The translations under genes and the position numbers were made by a program. Below the pieces are notes generated by a model that saw only the letters and a program-made list of their open reading frames with translations, was not told the origin of the DNA and ran no database searches. Source: Berghia stephanieae (lineage: Eukaryota; Mollusca; Gastropoda; Nudibranchia; Aeolidiidae). From it: a DNA stretch of 64,000 nucleotides. Positions 30,557 through 44,419 of the stretch are shown here, piece after piece; within the stretch, counting starts at the first letter, position 1; every line of letters begins with the position of its first letter. The stretch covers positions 2,104,338 through 2,168,337 of the forward strand of contig CM067445.1 of the NCBI GenBank assembly GCA_034508935.3. The letters are read 5' to 3'.

Positions 30557-31159
30557 AATCGCTATTTTAGAAAAAGAAAATCGTAATCGGGTATAAATGT
30601 CTTGACTAAAGGACTTTAAAATTGACACAGACGAATTCAATTCATGCTGGAAATAACACAAAGGCATTCAAACTTATATAATTTGGCGACAACATAGAAA
30701 TGGGGGAACATTCTACACATATAGATACAGTACATTTCGGGGACATTTTTACGTGGGACACATTCTACACGAGGCACACCTAGATGCAATAACGGTTGCA
30801 TCAATGAATCCCCCCCCCCTCCATCCTTTAAATACCAATCTAGCAACTGACATTACATTGTTTAAGGCTGTAAATACTTAAAATCCAAGTATCTGAAAGG
30901 CCAAATTGCCCCGTATGAAAATGTATCTTGTAATCACGAATAGCACAGATTTGAGTACCAAGTACTTATAGCATTCCTCGTCGTTGCTGTATCTTAACTT
31001 ATCATCAAATAGTAACACCTCATCTTGATAAAACTCATTTAACATCACAAACAATCATGAAGAGATTTTTTTTTAAAATCACGAATAGCACAGATATGAG
31101 TACCATGTACTTATAGCATTACTTTTTATAAAAAAGTAACATCTTAACTTGATAAATTA

Positions 31160-31160
<1 letters not shown>
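30557..31160. other. intron 2, unique sequence
   Basis: No gene. AATCACGAATAGCACAGAT(A/T)TGAGTACCA is duplicated near 30934 and 31077. Confidence 0.5.
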
Positions 31161-32588
<1,428 letters not shown>

Positions 32589-32589
32589 G

Positions 32590-32785
32590 CGACGTGCACT
32601 TATTTTCAGGTCTGATAACCCAATTCCTTATGGGCTCATTGTAGTAATGGAAACCTCAAAAAAACAAAAAACAAAACAAAACAAAAACAAACAAATAAAT
32701 ATTGTGTCCATTACAACAATGTTAAACAAGGCCCATACGCTGATGGTTCGGATGTCAGACCTGCATGTATGTACACGTCGAGCAG
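32590..32785. mobile_element. element C, single copy
   Basis: GACGTGCACTTATTTTCAGG and CTGATAACCCAATTCC at one end; GATGTCAGACCTGCATGTAT at the other. Confidence 0.75.
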
Positions 32786-32837
32786 GAGTAATAAAAATGA
32801 AACATTTGTCTACTTCTCGTATACGATATTATGATTA

Positions 32838-32892
32838 TGACAATAATAATAATAATAATTAATAATAATAAATAATAATAATAATAATAATA

Positions 32893-32947
<55 letters not shown>

Positions 32948-32950
32948 TAA
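32838..32950. repeat. (AAT)n microsatellite
   Basis: About 35 AAT units with slips. Confidence 0.95.
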
Positions 32951-32954
32951 AATA

Positions 32955-33062
32955 ATACGTCCTTCCACCACGGCATCATAAGATACCGTCACCTAGGCAT
33001 TCCATGAAGAAATATAGATAATCCCATAAAACAGAATGTCTGATGTCAACAGGAATCACCCA
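32955..33062. mobile_element. SINE-3 tail fragment
   Basis: CCTTCCACCACGGCATCATA, CACCTAGGCATTCCATGAAG and TGTCTGATGTCAACAGGAAT match 12330-12430. Confidence 0.6.
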
Positions 33063-33354
33063 CAATAACTAGAAAATTTTTACAGATAACGAAAGGAAGG
33101 TCCGGGTTAATGTTAAGGCAATATATTTCTACACAACAAGATGGTCAACGAGCGCCTTTATTTGCGTGCAAAATAATTGAAGATTGTAAATCCCTTTTTG
33201 GATTAAAATAGTTGTGGCGCGAAAATTGTGTAAGTTCAATAAATTGCTTCTTTCTTAGCTGATAATGGACGCGCTCTTACGTGTGTGTTGAACACGTGAC
33301 CTCAAGAAGTCAGGGAGAGAAGGCTCTAATAAAGACTAGGGTTAAAAGCGATCA

Positions 33355-33500
33355 TTTTTGGGATCGCGGATAGCTCATACGGTCACACTCTCCCCGGCCA
33401 GACGGAGTTGTCGCACCAGTAAGGTCGCGGGTTCGAGCCCCAATTGCCGCCGCGAATTTTTTCTCTCTATTGTCTTCTGGCACTTTCCTACTCACTTCAT
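33355..33500 (+). mobile_element. tRNA-like SINE-4 fragment
   Basis: GGATAGCTCATACGGTCACA (A-box-like) and GGTCGCGGGTTCGAGCCCC (B box) are followed by TTGTCTTCTGGCACTTTCC. A related tail is at 60700-60800. It does not fold as an intact tRNA by eye. Confidence 0.55.
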
Positions 33501-33604
33501 TTGTTGTTGTTTTCTCTTACGTACACGATACTTACCTAAAGACAATTTCAATGGAGAATTATAACGCCCAACGAGCATCTTGTATTTAAAAATAGAAATA
33601 AAAT

Positions 33605-33832
33605 AAAAATAAAATTCCCTTTATTCATCTCATAGGAGAAATTTGTCTCTAGGAGTCTATTCTGAGTCTATTCCAAGGGAAGAGTGGAATAAATCCAGTG
33701 CAGCGGCGCCAATTGAGCTAGAACGAGGTGACTTGCTCAAGGCCACACAGCGCAGCAGCGGCTGGTGATCGAACTCGGTACCTTTCGGGTACGAAGCAAA
33801 GACCGTACCGCTGAGCCAAGCTGCCCCTAATC
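33605..33832 (-). mobile_element. SINE-2, full reverse copy
   Basis: TCCCTTTATTCATCTCATAG to AAGACCGTACCGCTGAGCCA. Confidence 0.82.
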
Positions 33833-33839
33833 TATGCCC

Positions 33840-34170
33840 CTAATATATAGATAGTATGCGCTTGGCTAAGAAGCTCACAACATTGCCATCCGGAAGTATA
33901 ACGAACGGACACACAAAACTATGTGTCACCTTAAGCGTTTATAGTCTGGTTAATACAGTTTACTGAGAATTACCCATAAACGTGGATGGCAAAAAAAAAA
34001 CAAAACAAAAAAAAAAACAAAAAAAAAAACAAAAAAAAAACAAAAAAAAAAAACAAACAAAAAAAAAACAAAAAACAAAAAAAACCAAAAAAAAAAAAAA
34101 CAAAAAAACAAAAACAAAAACAACAAAGACCTGAGTGAAAGTCAACTTCATTCTGTCTCTATTGTTGGGG
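33840..34170 (-). mobile_element. element D, copy 5, with expanded A tract
   Basis: ATAGATAGTATGCGCTTGGC to CTGAGTGAAAGTCAACTTC, with an A/C-rich expansion of about 130 bases at 33990-34130. Confidence 0.75.
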
Positions 34171-34406
34171 CTCGTGTATATATTAAAACAAATCCCTTTG
34201 GGGCCAAGATAGCAGAAATGATGTCTAAGAACTGGAACTGGACCCACTGACCAGGGCATGCAAACACAGACAGACAGACAGACAGACTGACAGACATTTC
34301 CACAGCACTACGAGGGGAGCAATCACGAGATCGACACACCCAAAAACACACCAAACATAAGATGCAGGTTCACACACACTTTTTCAAACGGGAGATTAAG
34401 TTATGG

Positions 34407-34407
<1 letters not shown>

Positions 34408-34491
<84 letters not shown>

Positions 34492-34500
34492 TAATAATAA
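34408..34500. repeat. (AAT)n microsatellite
   Basis: About 30 AAT units preceding the next minisatellite. Confidence 0.95.
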
Positions 34501-34502
34501 TA

Positions 34503-35357
34503 TCATAGTAGTTGTCAATTAATGATGGTTGTCAAATTATGGTAGTTTTCATAGTATTGTATAGTAGACAAATTATAGTAGTTGTCAAATTACGATAGTT
34601 TTCATAGTAGAGTGTAATAGACAAATTATGATGGTTGTCTAATTATGGTAGTTTTCATAGTATAGTGTAGCAGACAAATTATAGTAGTTTCAATTAATGT
34701 TGGTTGTCAAATTATGGTAGTTTTCATCGTAAGTGAAGTAGACGAATTATAGTAGTTGTCAATTAATGATGGTTGTCAAATTATTGTAGTTTTCATAGTA
34801 TAGTGTAGCAGACAAATTATAGTAGTTTCAATTAATGTTGGTTGTCAAATTATGGTAGTTTTCATCGTATAGTGAAGTAGACGAATTATAGTAGTTGTCA
34901 ATTAATGATGGTTGTCAAATTATTGTAGTTTTCATAGTATAGTGTAGCAGACAAATTATAGTAGTTTCAATTAATGATGGTTGTCACATTATGGTAGTTT
35001 TCATCGTATAGTGAAGTAGACGAATTATAGTAGTTGTCAATTAATGATGGTTGTCAAATTATTGTAGTTTTCATAGTATAGTGTAGCAGACAAATTATAG
35101 TAGTTTCAATTAATGATGGTTGTCAAATTATGGTAGTTTTCATAGTATAGTGTAGCAGACAAAATATAGTAGTTTCAATTAATGTTGGTTGTCAAATTAT
35201 GGTAGTTTTCATCGTATAGTGAAGTAGACGAATTATAGTAGTTGTCAATTAATGATGGTTGTCAAATTATTGTAGTTTTCATAGTATAGTGTAGCAGACA
35301 AATTATAGTAGTTGTCAATTAAGGATGGTTGTCAAATTATGGTAGTTTTCATAGTAT
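34503..35357. repeat. about 68 bp minisatellite with dimeric higher-order units
   Basis: Units contain TGGTTGTCAAATTAT(G/T)GTAG, TTTTCAT(A/C)GTATAGTG and GACAAATTATAGTAGTT. Two unit types alternate (CATAGTATAGTGTAGCAGAC and CATCGTATAGTGAAGTAGAC), giving a dimer period of about 137-140 bases over much of the array. Confidence 0.9.
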
Positions 35358-35840
35358 AATGGTAGTGAAGTTGTGCTAAATATTAGAAGCAATTTGATTA
35401 ATTTTGCAATTAATGAAGACATTATGGAATGATCAAAGGTGAAAAATTTAATAAAAATAGAAAATTTAAAGTAAAATTTAAAACAATAATAATCTTGTAC
35501 TAATTTACTGCTTTGTGAATATCAATTAAAAATAGTAAAAAAAGTATTAAATTATTTTAAAGATGATAAATAAAAATAAAACATTAAAACAGATAATTAT
35601 AAAGTGAGAGAAATAATATTAATATGGAAATACAATTAATGCATCTACAGCTATAGTCTAACTAAAAAAAGTTGAAAATTAAGCTAAAATATCAGCTGTG
35701 AAACAAGCTGTGAGATTTCATAAAATACTTCAATCTGGCAAAGATATTAAATTGGAAATAAACTATAAAACTAGGTCAAAGGTGAAAGAGAAACCTCAAA
35801 ACAAACCAGTTTTTAAAATAAAACTGTTACTTTTCTGCCA
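35358..35840. other. intron 2, AT-rich unique sequence
   Basis: No gene or repeat family was identified. Confidence 0.5.
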
Positions 35841-36345
35841 TACCCCCCAAAAAACACGTTTTAACCAATTTTGGTAGAAAACTCGTCCTTCTAATACAGA
35901 TCGATTCAAATGACCCGACGTGCACTTCTTTGCAGGTCTAGTAACCCAATTCCTTATGGGCTTATTGGTGTAAAGGAAATCTCAACACACAAAAAATTAC
36001 GCAAAATATTGTCCACTACTACAATGTTAAACTAGGCCCATAAGCGGGTTGGGATATCAGACCTGCATAGATGTAGCTACATATCGATTAACATGACCCC
36101 AATCTTAAAAAAAAAAACCCCCAAAACCCCAAACCTCTAGAACCTCGGACCTCGCGGAAGCGACTTCAAGGACATTAAGTTCAAGGACGTAACTTCAAGG
36201 AAATTCAAGATTTGAGAGTAGTTTTATTTTCGTTATTTTTGACAAGACGAGGGTCATTTTAATCGATTGATATTTGAAGGACGAGTTTTCTGGCCAAAAT
36301 TGTTTTAAAAAAAGTGTTTACCCCTTCAGAGCATGGCAGTGTTAT
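35841..36345. mobile_element. foldback element A split by element C
   Basis: Left-arm text (AAACTCGTCCTTCTAATACA, GATCGATTCAAATGACC) is broken at 35927 by element C. Arm text then resumes after 36072 and the right arm runs to about 36345, ending some 20 bases from exon 2. Confidence 0.75.
35927..36072. mobile_element. element C, nested in foldback A
   Basis: GACGTGCACTTCTTTGCAGG to ATATCAGACCTGCATAGATG. Confidence 0.75.
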
Positions 36346-36364
36346 TCCCATGTTCAATACGCAC

Positions 36365-36580
36365 CTGGACTGCATTTGCCTTCGTAGAGGACTTGTATGT
36401 CCTTCCTACTCTTGCACGCTTGTTTCTTGAGTACGCACTGGTTGCTATAGGTGCGGCCGTCCGTGCCGCAAACGAGGTTTATGTCGTTAAAGCAGATGTA
36501 GTTACACCGGCACACAGGCTCGCGGTTGGCGTTGACGTGGCAGACCTTCGGTGCCTCACAATCGAATCCTTCGCACGGGT
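36365..36580 (-). CDS. agrn: agrin exon 2: FK domain 2
   Basis: A 216-base phase 1-1 exon holding one complete follistatin/Kazal domain. The EGF-like half reads DPCEGFDCEAPKVCHV..REPVCRCNYIC and the Kazal half reads NLVCGTDGRTYSNQCVLKKQ followed by ACKSRKDIQVLYEGKC. The acceptor is CCCTTTCAG|AC and the donor CCAG|GTGCGT. In agrin these domains build the extended N-terminal rod; protease inhibition is possible for Kazal folds but not assumed. It is isolated by about 17 kb from exon 1 and 11 kb from exon 3. Vertebrates have one more FK domain in this half of the protein, so a missed exon in the large flanking introns remains possible, though I saw none. Confidence 0.92.
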
Positions 36581-36599
36581 CTGAAAGGGTTAATATTAT

Positions 36600-37170
36600 A
36601 ATAATATATAGGAATAGAAGTTAGGAGGATGGGGCGGACGAGGAAGGAATGAGTCCAAGGCGGGGGAACCAGAACTATTATTGTGCAATGGGAGTAAGGG
36701 TTAAATAAATCATTCACATGCAGAAATAAAAGGAGGAAAAATTATCATATAATATTTATTTCTAAACATTTTGAGTTGAAAATGGTAAATTATAGGGGAA
36801 GGTCACAAAGTAACAAAGATGTATCTTCTGAGTTTATAGGTTATGAATAAAATATTCTTATAGTCAATTCTGATTAGATAGACAGAGATTAAAAATAAAG
36901 GTAATGTATTGAATAATCTGTGACATTGTAAACATATGTTTAAAAAAAAAAACAACATTATAAGATATATTCCATCCGACAGAGGTTGGGAAAATCTTCG
37001 TCGCTGAATTAATCTAACTTATTTCTGTTATCAATCAAAACGTATCTTATAACATTGGGATAACAATAGGAAACAATATGGTATCAAATGTATTGCGAAA
37101 AATGGGAAAAAAAACAAACAAACAAAACCCGACCACACTCTAGTGAAGTTGCTATGAATCTCAAGAAGAC
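36600..37170. other. intron 1, unique sequence
   Basis: No gene or recognisable repeat was found. Confidence 0.5.
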
Positions 37171-37177
37171 ATTACAG

Positions 37178-37430
37178 TCACGATATCAATGGTCGGCGGA
37201 TCAAACCTCTGAAGTCCCGATTTTCACGATCGACCGATCAAAACTCTGAAGTCTACATACGAGCTTTGCGCACCATTTTTATATTTAATGTTGGGTGGAT
37301 CGGACTTCTGATGACATCAAAATGAAATAAAACATGGTGCGCAAAGCTCGTATGTAGACTTCAGAGTTTTGATCCGTCAAACGTGAAAATCGGGATCGGG
37401 ACTTCAGAGGTTTGATCCACCGCCTTCGAT
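37178..37430. mobile_element. foldback element G
   Basis: Arms GGATCAAACCTCTGAAGTCC and AGTCTACATACGAGCTTTGC with GCGCACCAT are matched by complements at 37340-37425. No coding capacity. Confidence 0.75.
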
Positions 37431-38050
37431 ATATTCTGTGAAACAGTCTGATTTTTTAAATTGATTGACATAAGTAAGCAAAGTACAAAAAAATGTATAT
37501 ATCGTAACAAATGTATCCATTCCTCATTACTTCACAATTTATAAGAGAACCAACCAAGGCTGGCTGAAGAGTTTAGGTTGTTACTTTGTAATATGGTGAA
37601 GGTTTACATTTGGAAGATACTGTCAGTGTGGATTTTAGCATGCAAGTCGTGAGAAAGACAGAAACATGTCTATAAAAACCGGTGGAAATTGTACGGGTGG
37701 ATATTAGGAAATAAACGAATGTATAAATTATTTTACACGGAAAAGAGAATACATAATAAATCACAGTTTTTGGTATAAAGTTGGAATAACAAATTTATTA
37801 GTAGGATTGGGTCAACATTTAGAATAAGTCTTTTTAGAAAACGTATGATAAGGATAGAAATATGATAGATAAAAGGACAAAATAAAATTTTGAACATTTT
37901 AATGTTTATTCCAAGTTGTAAAAATGGAAAAAAAATGTAAATTAAAAATAAAAACAATCAATTGCAGCAACTCTTCAAAATATATGAGACATTTCTAAAA
38001 ATACCAAAGATTTAAATTTCGTATTTCGTTGCTCCGCGTAAATCATTCAA
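37431..38050. other. intron 1, AT-rich unique sequence
   Basis: Nothing recognisable; the short ORFs have no features. Confidence 0.5.
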
Positions 38051-38051
38051 T

Positions 38052-38284
38052 AGGGAATGAGATTAGCGGAAGAGTAGCGTCCCTTGATTGGACGTCACCC
38101 AATCTGTGACGTCACCGGCGGAAAAGTTATTAGAGAGAGAACGTCATGTTGGTTGTGCGCATGCGTCTCTCGTCCTCGCTTCCGATGAAAGCGGCTTGAG
38201 ACACTTCAAAACCAATTTGACGTTCTCTCTGTAAGGTGACGTCCAATCAAGGGACGCTAATCTTCCGATAATCTCATTCCCTAT
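38052..38284. mobile_element. TA-flanked foldback MITE B, copy 3
   Basis: TAGGGAATGAGATTAGCGGA to GATAATCTCATTCCCTATA, flanked by TA. Confidence 0.85.
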
Positions 38285-38659
38285 AAGGAAGGTTGCTTTT
38301 TTATTCTCAATTCTACGTAACATTCACTCGGTTATTAAATATAGTATAAACATTGGCCGTGCCAGGTGTGCAATTATAATTGGTGAGACAGAATTATTGT
38401 TATGAATTATGATGGGTGCACATCATAATAATCGTGACAGAATGACAGAGGTCAAAAACCTAAAAATAGATTGTCATGTATAAGATATAAACAGTTTAAT
38501 ACATGTAATAACTGAAAACATTTATATTGCCATAAACAAAATACAAATAAATAATTCAACAAATTCAACATCCATCTAATACGGCCATAAAACGAATGTG
38601 TGAATTGTTTTGAAACCTTACAAAAACACACGGAAAATACAAAGGGACTGAGCTGTCGA

Positions 38660-40160
38660 GCTCTGAAAAAAAAATAATCATGTTTTTAAAATTTTGGCCA
38701 GAAAACTTGCCCTTCAGATATCGATCGAATAAAATGAACCTCAACTTTGTCAACAACTTTCAAACCTTGGACTTCTTTGAATTCCCAAGTTTGAAAGTTT
38801 TTGCCAAATGAGGGACATTCTAATCAATCAAAATTTGAAGGACGAGTTTTCTGGCCAAAACTTTTAAAACATGAAATTTTTCAGGGAAAGAAAAATAAAC
38901 CCAAAAAAAAAAAAACAACAAAAAACAAAACGTCTGAATAAAATAAAAAGAAGGCACTGATGAAGCTTGGATGTCCTGGTGACCAAATACGTGATCTGTG
39001 AAAATGGGACATATAAGTCACGTGAACACAGTGATTGTTATATGAGAATAAAGGAAGTATTGTGTGACCCACTATCGGGGCCATTTATAAGCATGTATGG
39101 AATTTATAGTAAATATACCAAATTGGGTTATATTTCCATGTTGTTTTTTTTTAAAGACTGTACGACTATACTCTGAAAACAAAACAAAACCAAACAAAAC
39201 AAAACACGTATTTAAAATTTTGGCCAGAAAACTCGTCCTTCAATAAAAATGACTCTCATCTTGTCAAAATCTCTCGTACCCGGGACTTCCGAGATTCTTC
39301 AATAATGTCCCAGGTTTGAGAGTATTTGTCAAGAAGAGGGTCATTTAAATCGATGGATATTTGAAACACCACGAGATTTCTGGTCAAATTTCTTTTTTTT
39401 TTTCTATTTTTTTTTTTTACCTCAGGTATGGAAGACACCCAATGTTTGTCATTGCTTTGCCAATTTAGATTTATCTCCGTCTTTTAAATACGACAATAAA
39501 CAGGAATAGGGATATTGACCATAAAAAAAAACAAGAAAAAAAACCAAACAAAAACAAAGAAAAAAACCCCCAAAAAACAAAAACATAAATTAAAAAGTAA
39601 AAAAAAAAAAAAAAAAGAAAAAAAATAAATAAATAATAAAAAAAATAATAATAAATAAATAAATAAAATAAATAAATAAATAAATAATAACATATGTTTG
39701 AAAATGAAACAGAAAAAGACTTGATTTTATATGACTTAATAACCCTGTACACTCTAATATAGGGGACAAATTGTTTAAATACGAGTTTTTTTCTCTCTCC
39801 AGAATTCGGCAGTTAATGGGTTAACGAAGTCATATCAAATTTGTTGTTTGATTTCAATTGAAAATCTTGGATTGAGTCCAAACCTATTACAGTCTGTATG
39901 AACTGTTCGTAGTTTGAAAGAACGATATTTAAAGATTTTGGCCAGAAAACTCGTCCTTCCAATATCTAGCGATTGAAATGACTCTCATATTGTCAAACAC
40001 TTTCAAACTGGGATTTCACTGAAAACTTACGGAAGTCCCAGGTATGAGTGACTCTGACAAGAAAAATTTAAACCGAAGGATATTTGAAAAAAAAAAAACC
40101 AAACGATTTTTATTTCTGGCCAAAAATTCCAAGATGAGATATTTTTGCAGAGTACAGCAG
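38660..40160. mobile_element. cluster of three foldback A copies
   Basis: Copies lie at about 38665-38885, 39170-39430 and 39893-40160. Each has the TGGCCAGAAAACT(C/T)G(T/C)CCTTCA arm, a GGACTTC-type centre and the inverse arm. They are diverged (loss of ATCGATCGAT in some). An A-rich tract (39520-39690) lies between the second and third. Confidence 0.72.
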
Positions 40161-41024
40161 GTATGAAAATGATAGGAAGGGCGGACGTTATGAATAAAAA
40201 ATATAATTTTCTATCTCTATTGATGAAAAATAGGAAACAAACAAACAAACATTAAAACGAGACAGAAGCAAGAACATTCGACATTTCCTTGCATCATTCA
40301 TCAATTATTTATCTAATTATCTTTCATGTCGCACCGCGCAGAATTTTATCTATAATCTAACGATTCACGATCCGTTTCTATTTTACCGCTAACAAAAAAT
40401 TTATTAAAAGTTGGCTGGTCTAATAAAAACCACTATCATTCAATTAAGTTTTCAAAAAAAATAATTTCCAACGCCGATTGAGACTTCAGAAAGATGTTCT
40501 GCAATGTAATCAGAGTTACAACCCCCCCCCCCCCCAAAAACAAAACCAACAAACAAAACAACAACAACCCCCCCCCCCCCCTTTAAACGGGATATTGAAA
40601 TGAGAAATGAAGTTCTGAATCAAGATTCAATCATTTATTATTAGGCTGTAATCTATTTACCGAACAAACCAAGCTGGAAAATCGATAGGAAATGTTTGTA
40701 GCCGTTTCTCATTTCCTTTCCATCATTGGGCGAACGAAATCGAGGCTGTCAAGATATTTCATTTCGTTTCTCATCCAATCAGTTTTAAAAAATAAAAAAG
40801 TTGTTTGTGTTTGTTTTCAAATAATCGAATACGGCCCCGTTGAAACAGAAATCACGCGACAAACCGATCCAAGTTCTCTTCCGGCATACAATTTAAAACG
40901 ACACAATTTCAATACACATCAGTTGTTTCTACGGCCCTGTCAAAAACAGACGTGTAGCCTCTCTGTCTTTCCTCCTCGTTCTATTTCATAAACTGCAATT
41001 CCACGATAAAAAGGTGTGTAAAAA
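40161..41024. other. intron 1, unique sequence with C runs
   Basis: C runs occur at 40521-40535 and 40569-40582. No gene. Confidence 0.5.
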
Positions 41025-41375
41025 AAAGTAATAAACAAAAATGAATATAACAGCTTCAAAAAAATAACAAAATACCAAACACGGAACGTTTCGGGCACAA
41101 AACCCTTCTTCAGCCAACAACAAAAAACAATAAAGACATGAATACATTATTTAAATTACAGAAATACCTATGTCGTCTATCTGGAATTTAGTAATGTATT
41201 TATGTCTTTATTGTTTTTGTTGTTGGCTGAAGAAGGGTTTTGAGAAGTTTTTAAAAAAAGTTCTAGCCAGCATGAGGAGTGAAAAGCAGAGATTTTCTTT
41301 GTTTAGAACCACGCTGCCGGTTGCTGGGCGGACGTGACATCGGACTATTGAATCGTATTGACAATTTTCAGAATC
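41025..41375. mobile_element. hairpin element F copy joined to MITE fragment
   Basis: 41025-41248 repeats hairpin F (AAACACGGAACGTTTCGGGC, TTCTTCAGCCAACAAC and complements). 41250-41375 repeats the right half of the 14853-15172 element (AGTTCTAGCCAGCATGA, GACTATTGAATCGTATT). Confidence 0.7.
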
Positions 41376-41566
41376 CATCAAAGGAATTGCCGGTTCTCGA
41401 GCCATTCCATTCCATCTCTCAGACTGGCCCCAACACAGACGGGATAAATTAACTGCCATTGACGTTCAAATACCCAGGAAAATCTACACGAGACCAAAAC
41501 TGAGGTACATACCCTGACAAAACACATCAAAAAAGAAATTGGTCACAAAACTGTCATTAGCCTACA

Positions 41567-41672
41567 AATAAACGCCTGGGTTATTCCAGTCATCCCTTCG
41601 ACTAGACCCGAGAGAAAAATTTCCCCTATGGGATGAAAATAAAGGAAATTTTATTTTATTTTCTATTCTATT
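41567..41672 (+). mobile_element. SINE-2 tail fragment
   Basis: AACGCCTGGGTTATTCCAGT to ATGGGATGAAAATAAAGG and TTTATTTTATTT. Confidence 0.7.
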
Positions 41673-42264
41673 ATTTAAGTCGATGGAGTGGACAGAAAAC
41701 TTAAATAAAATCTAATAAATTTGAACTTGTGTACAGAGCATTTCCAAGGATTTACCATGCTCCGTGCGCTTCACAATGGATCATAAATTACTTGTCGATA
41801 CACGTTTGTTAGACTTCTTAAAAAGTCTCTGTTTTAAGAATTTCTGAAAGATTGCGTGTCTTTTTATCTCTTCTTTTCTTTCCGATTCTGCACCGCAGAG
41901 GATCGTGATTCGTGGAGACAGCTGACCGCAACGTGCTCAAGAGTACAAGCCACGTTGGACGATGATTAGAAAGTAGAAGATTTCTGGCTATAATGTAAAT
42001 AAACGTACTTTGTCAATTTATGACGGTAAAGAACTGGCAAAAAAATATTTAAAAAATGGCCAAAGTCCGATAGAACAGCTCGATAATACAGTTGGATGTC
42101 CCAAAAAGGGGGAGACTACTACTAATGATACTAATGATGTTAGTTGTCATGGTGATGGACAATGTCGCCGATAAAACGGTTAACTCACTCTTGGGTAGTA
42201 ATCTGAGATGTCTTAAAGTCGTGTAACCCATCATCTTTCAGAAAAGATCATCAAAGCGAGCATT
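41673..42264. other. intron 1, unique sequence
   Basis: No gene or repeat was identified. Confidence 0.5.
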
Positions 42265-42540
42265 AGTGCGGCTACGTCGGGTCTAGTGGTATGACACTCG
42301 CTTTCGGATCGGAAGGTCCTGGGTTCGAGCATAGTTGAGTCCTTGGAGAAGGCTCTTTACTCACATTCTCTCACCGTACTCAGGTGTAAAATGAGTACCT
42401 GGCCGTTAACAAATTTGTAATATCGCCTAATAGGCGTCATGTCTCGTCCTACATGTTATGTGTTGCTGTTGGTCAGGGACCCCTTGTAAAGCGCTTTGAG
42501 CACGTTTAGTGGATATTGCGCTATATAAAAGCTCAAGTTT
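42265..42540 (+). mobile_element. SINE-1, near-complete copy
   Basis: GTGCGGCTACGTCGGGTCTA to GCTATATAAAAGCTCAAG, with small internal deletions. Confidence 0.83.
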
Positions 42541-42929
42541 TTGTTGTTTGTTTTTTTAAAAGCAATCTGAGTTATGACAACGTCTGTACCAAGAGCCCAT
42601 GATAATTTTAACAAAATAAACAACTTACAGGAAGGAAGAATTTGGCAATAGGAAATGTGCTTGGACAATCACACCGCGACTAATAAAATGTATTTTAAAA
42701 AGCACTTGCCATAATATCATGAATTAAACTATAGATATAGTATTTTTTGTAACTCCTTTCTGTTTTTGTATTTTTTTTTCTTGTCGTTAATAATAAAAAG
42801 CCAAACAAATAGACGATAAATAGGGACGAAATTATTTTACTACTGAATAGAGAGCCTGAGAATCAGGTAAACGTGGCCAAAGTTAATAAGTTAATGGCGC
42901 ACTATAAAAAAACAAAATCATAACGCATT
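42541..42929. other. intron 1, AT-rich unique sequence
   Basis: No gene or repeat was identified. Confidence 0.5.
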
Positions 42930-43500
42930 TTTTTTCTCAATTTGGCCAGAAAACCGAAAACTTTTTATCCCTCTATATCGATCAATTAAAAACGGCCCTA
43001 AATCTGTCAAATACTATTGAGTGACAATACTGCCATTTTCTAGAGAGAAAAAATCCTCCCAAAATTTGGTCAGAAAATTTGGCCTTCAAATATTGATCGA
43101 TTAATATGGCCCTCATCATGTCAAAAAACACTCAAACCTGTGACTTCCTTAAAGACCGCGAAATCTCAGGTTGCATTTTTCACAGGACGGCAGAATACTT
43201 CTACAGCGTGGATCAGCGGTATGGTCTTTGCTTCGTACCCAGTAGGTACCGAGTTCGATCACCTCGCCCTAGCTCAATTTGAGGCGCTGCACTGCGGCTG
43301 ACGCCTGGGTTATTCCAGTCTCCCTCTTGGAAAAGACCCTGGAGAAAAATGTCCCCAATGGCATGAATAAAGGGATTTTATTTTATTTTATTTTATTTCA
43401 TATGTTTATCAAGTTTTGGGTTTAAGATTGTCAAGTTTAGCATCATTTTAATCGATGGATAAATGAATTCAAAATTTCCTGGCCACAGATGATAAAAAAC
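42930..43500. mobile_element. degraded foldback A pieces with nested SINE-2
   Basis: Arm fragments lie at 42940-43020, 43060-43195 and 43440-43500. A complete SINE-2 (43202-43400, plus strand, TACAGCGTGGATCAGCGGTA to GGCATGAATAAAGGGATTTT) separates the last two. Confidence 0.68.
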
Positions 43501-43655
43501 CCATCAAAAAACTGTCTTTTAAAAATTTATTTCTGTTTTCATCGTTCAGTAAACAACATCGGCCATTATTTATTTGGACCAGCCAGTCGGTCAGAATGAA
43601 GGAAGGAAGGAAGCATGTCAGAAAGACATTCATCTCATCTCACGTAATTCACCAT

Positions 43656-43685
<30 letters not shown>
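43656..43685. repeat. G30 homopolymer
   Basis: Thirty G residues, followed by GTGGG-rich sequence to 43725. Confidence 0.9.
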
Positions 43686-43686
<1 letters not shown>

Positions 43687-43939
43687 GGGGTGGTGGGTGA
43701 GTGGGGATGAGTGGGGGCGGGGGGTGTATTTCGATCGATGGGAGAAAGACCCTTTATCGAGTCAATAAAGAGGAAGGTTTAGAGGCCAAAAGGAGAAAAT
43801 AAAGCCTTCTTCACGACCTTTTATAACTGTTTAATAAGGGTCACTCTTTAAATTGAAATATACTGAAACACAGTACGTACTTCTTGCTTATAAGGGAGTA
43901 AAAATTCTACTTGAACCTAATCTTTTTGAGCTTTATAAA

Positions 43940-44187
43940 TTTGAAGTTTTATATAGCGCAATGTCCACTAAACGTGCTCAAAGCGCTTTACAAGGGGTCC
44001 CTGGCCAACAGCAAAACTTAACATGTAGGACGGGACACGACGCCTGTTAGGCGTTATTATATTTTTCATTTTTTTCAGACAGAGACAACGCTGTTAACGG
44101 CCAGGTACTCATTTTACACCTGAGTACGGTGAGAGAATGTGAGTAAAGAGCCTTTTCCAAGAACTCAACAAGAGCACATAGCCGCAG
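43940..44187 (-). mobile_element. SINE-1, reverse copy with head deletion
   Basis: TTTTATATAGCGCAATGTCC to CTTTTCCAAGAACTCAAC, then a remnant CACATAGCCGCA. Most of the tRNA-like part is lost. Confidence 0.78.
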
Positions 44188-44419
44188 AGAATTTCAAACT
44201 ATGACCTTTGTCATTTTTTTCAAAATAGATTAGAAATAAATAAACAAAAAAATGGGTTTAACAAATCAAATATAAATTTGCACCCATAGTTGGACACAAC
44301 ACAAACGAAACACAACCCCCCTCATTAAAAATAATATTAAAAATAATGATACAAAACAACTGATTTAATTTATTAATCACAAAATCTGCTTCAATTCTGT
44401 GTGTAAAGTTAGTTATTAA

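Noticed and set aside
28278-30667. Long minus-strand and plus-strand open frames of 25-residue repeats
   Set aside because: They come from a stop-free 75 bp satellite unit, are open in several frames at once, and switch frame at each 73 bp unit. There is no start context or conserved protein feature.
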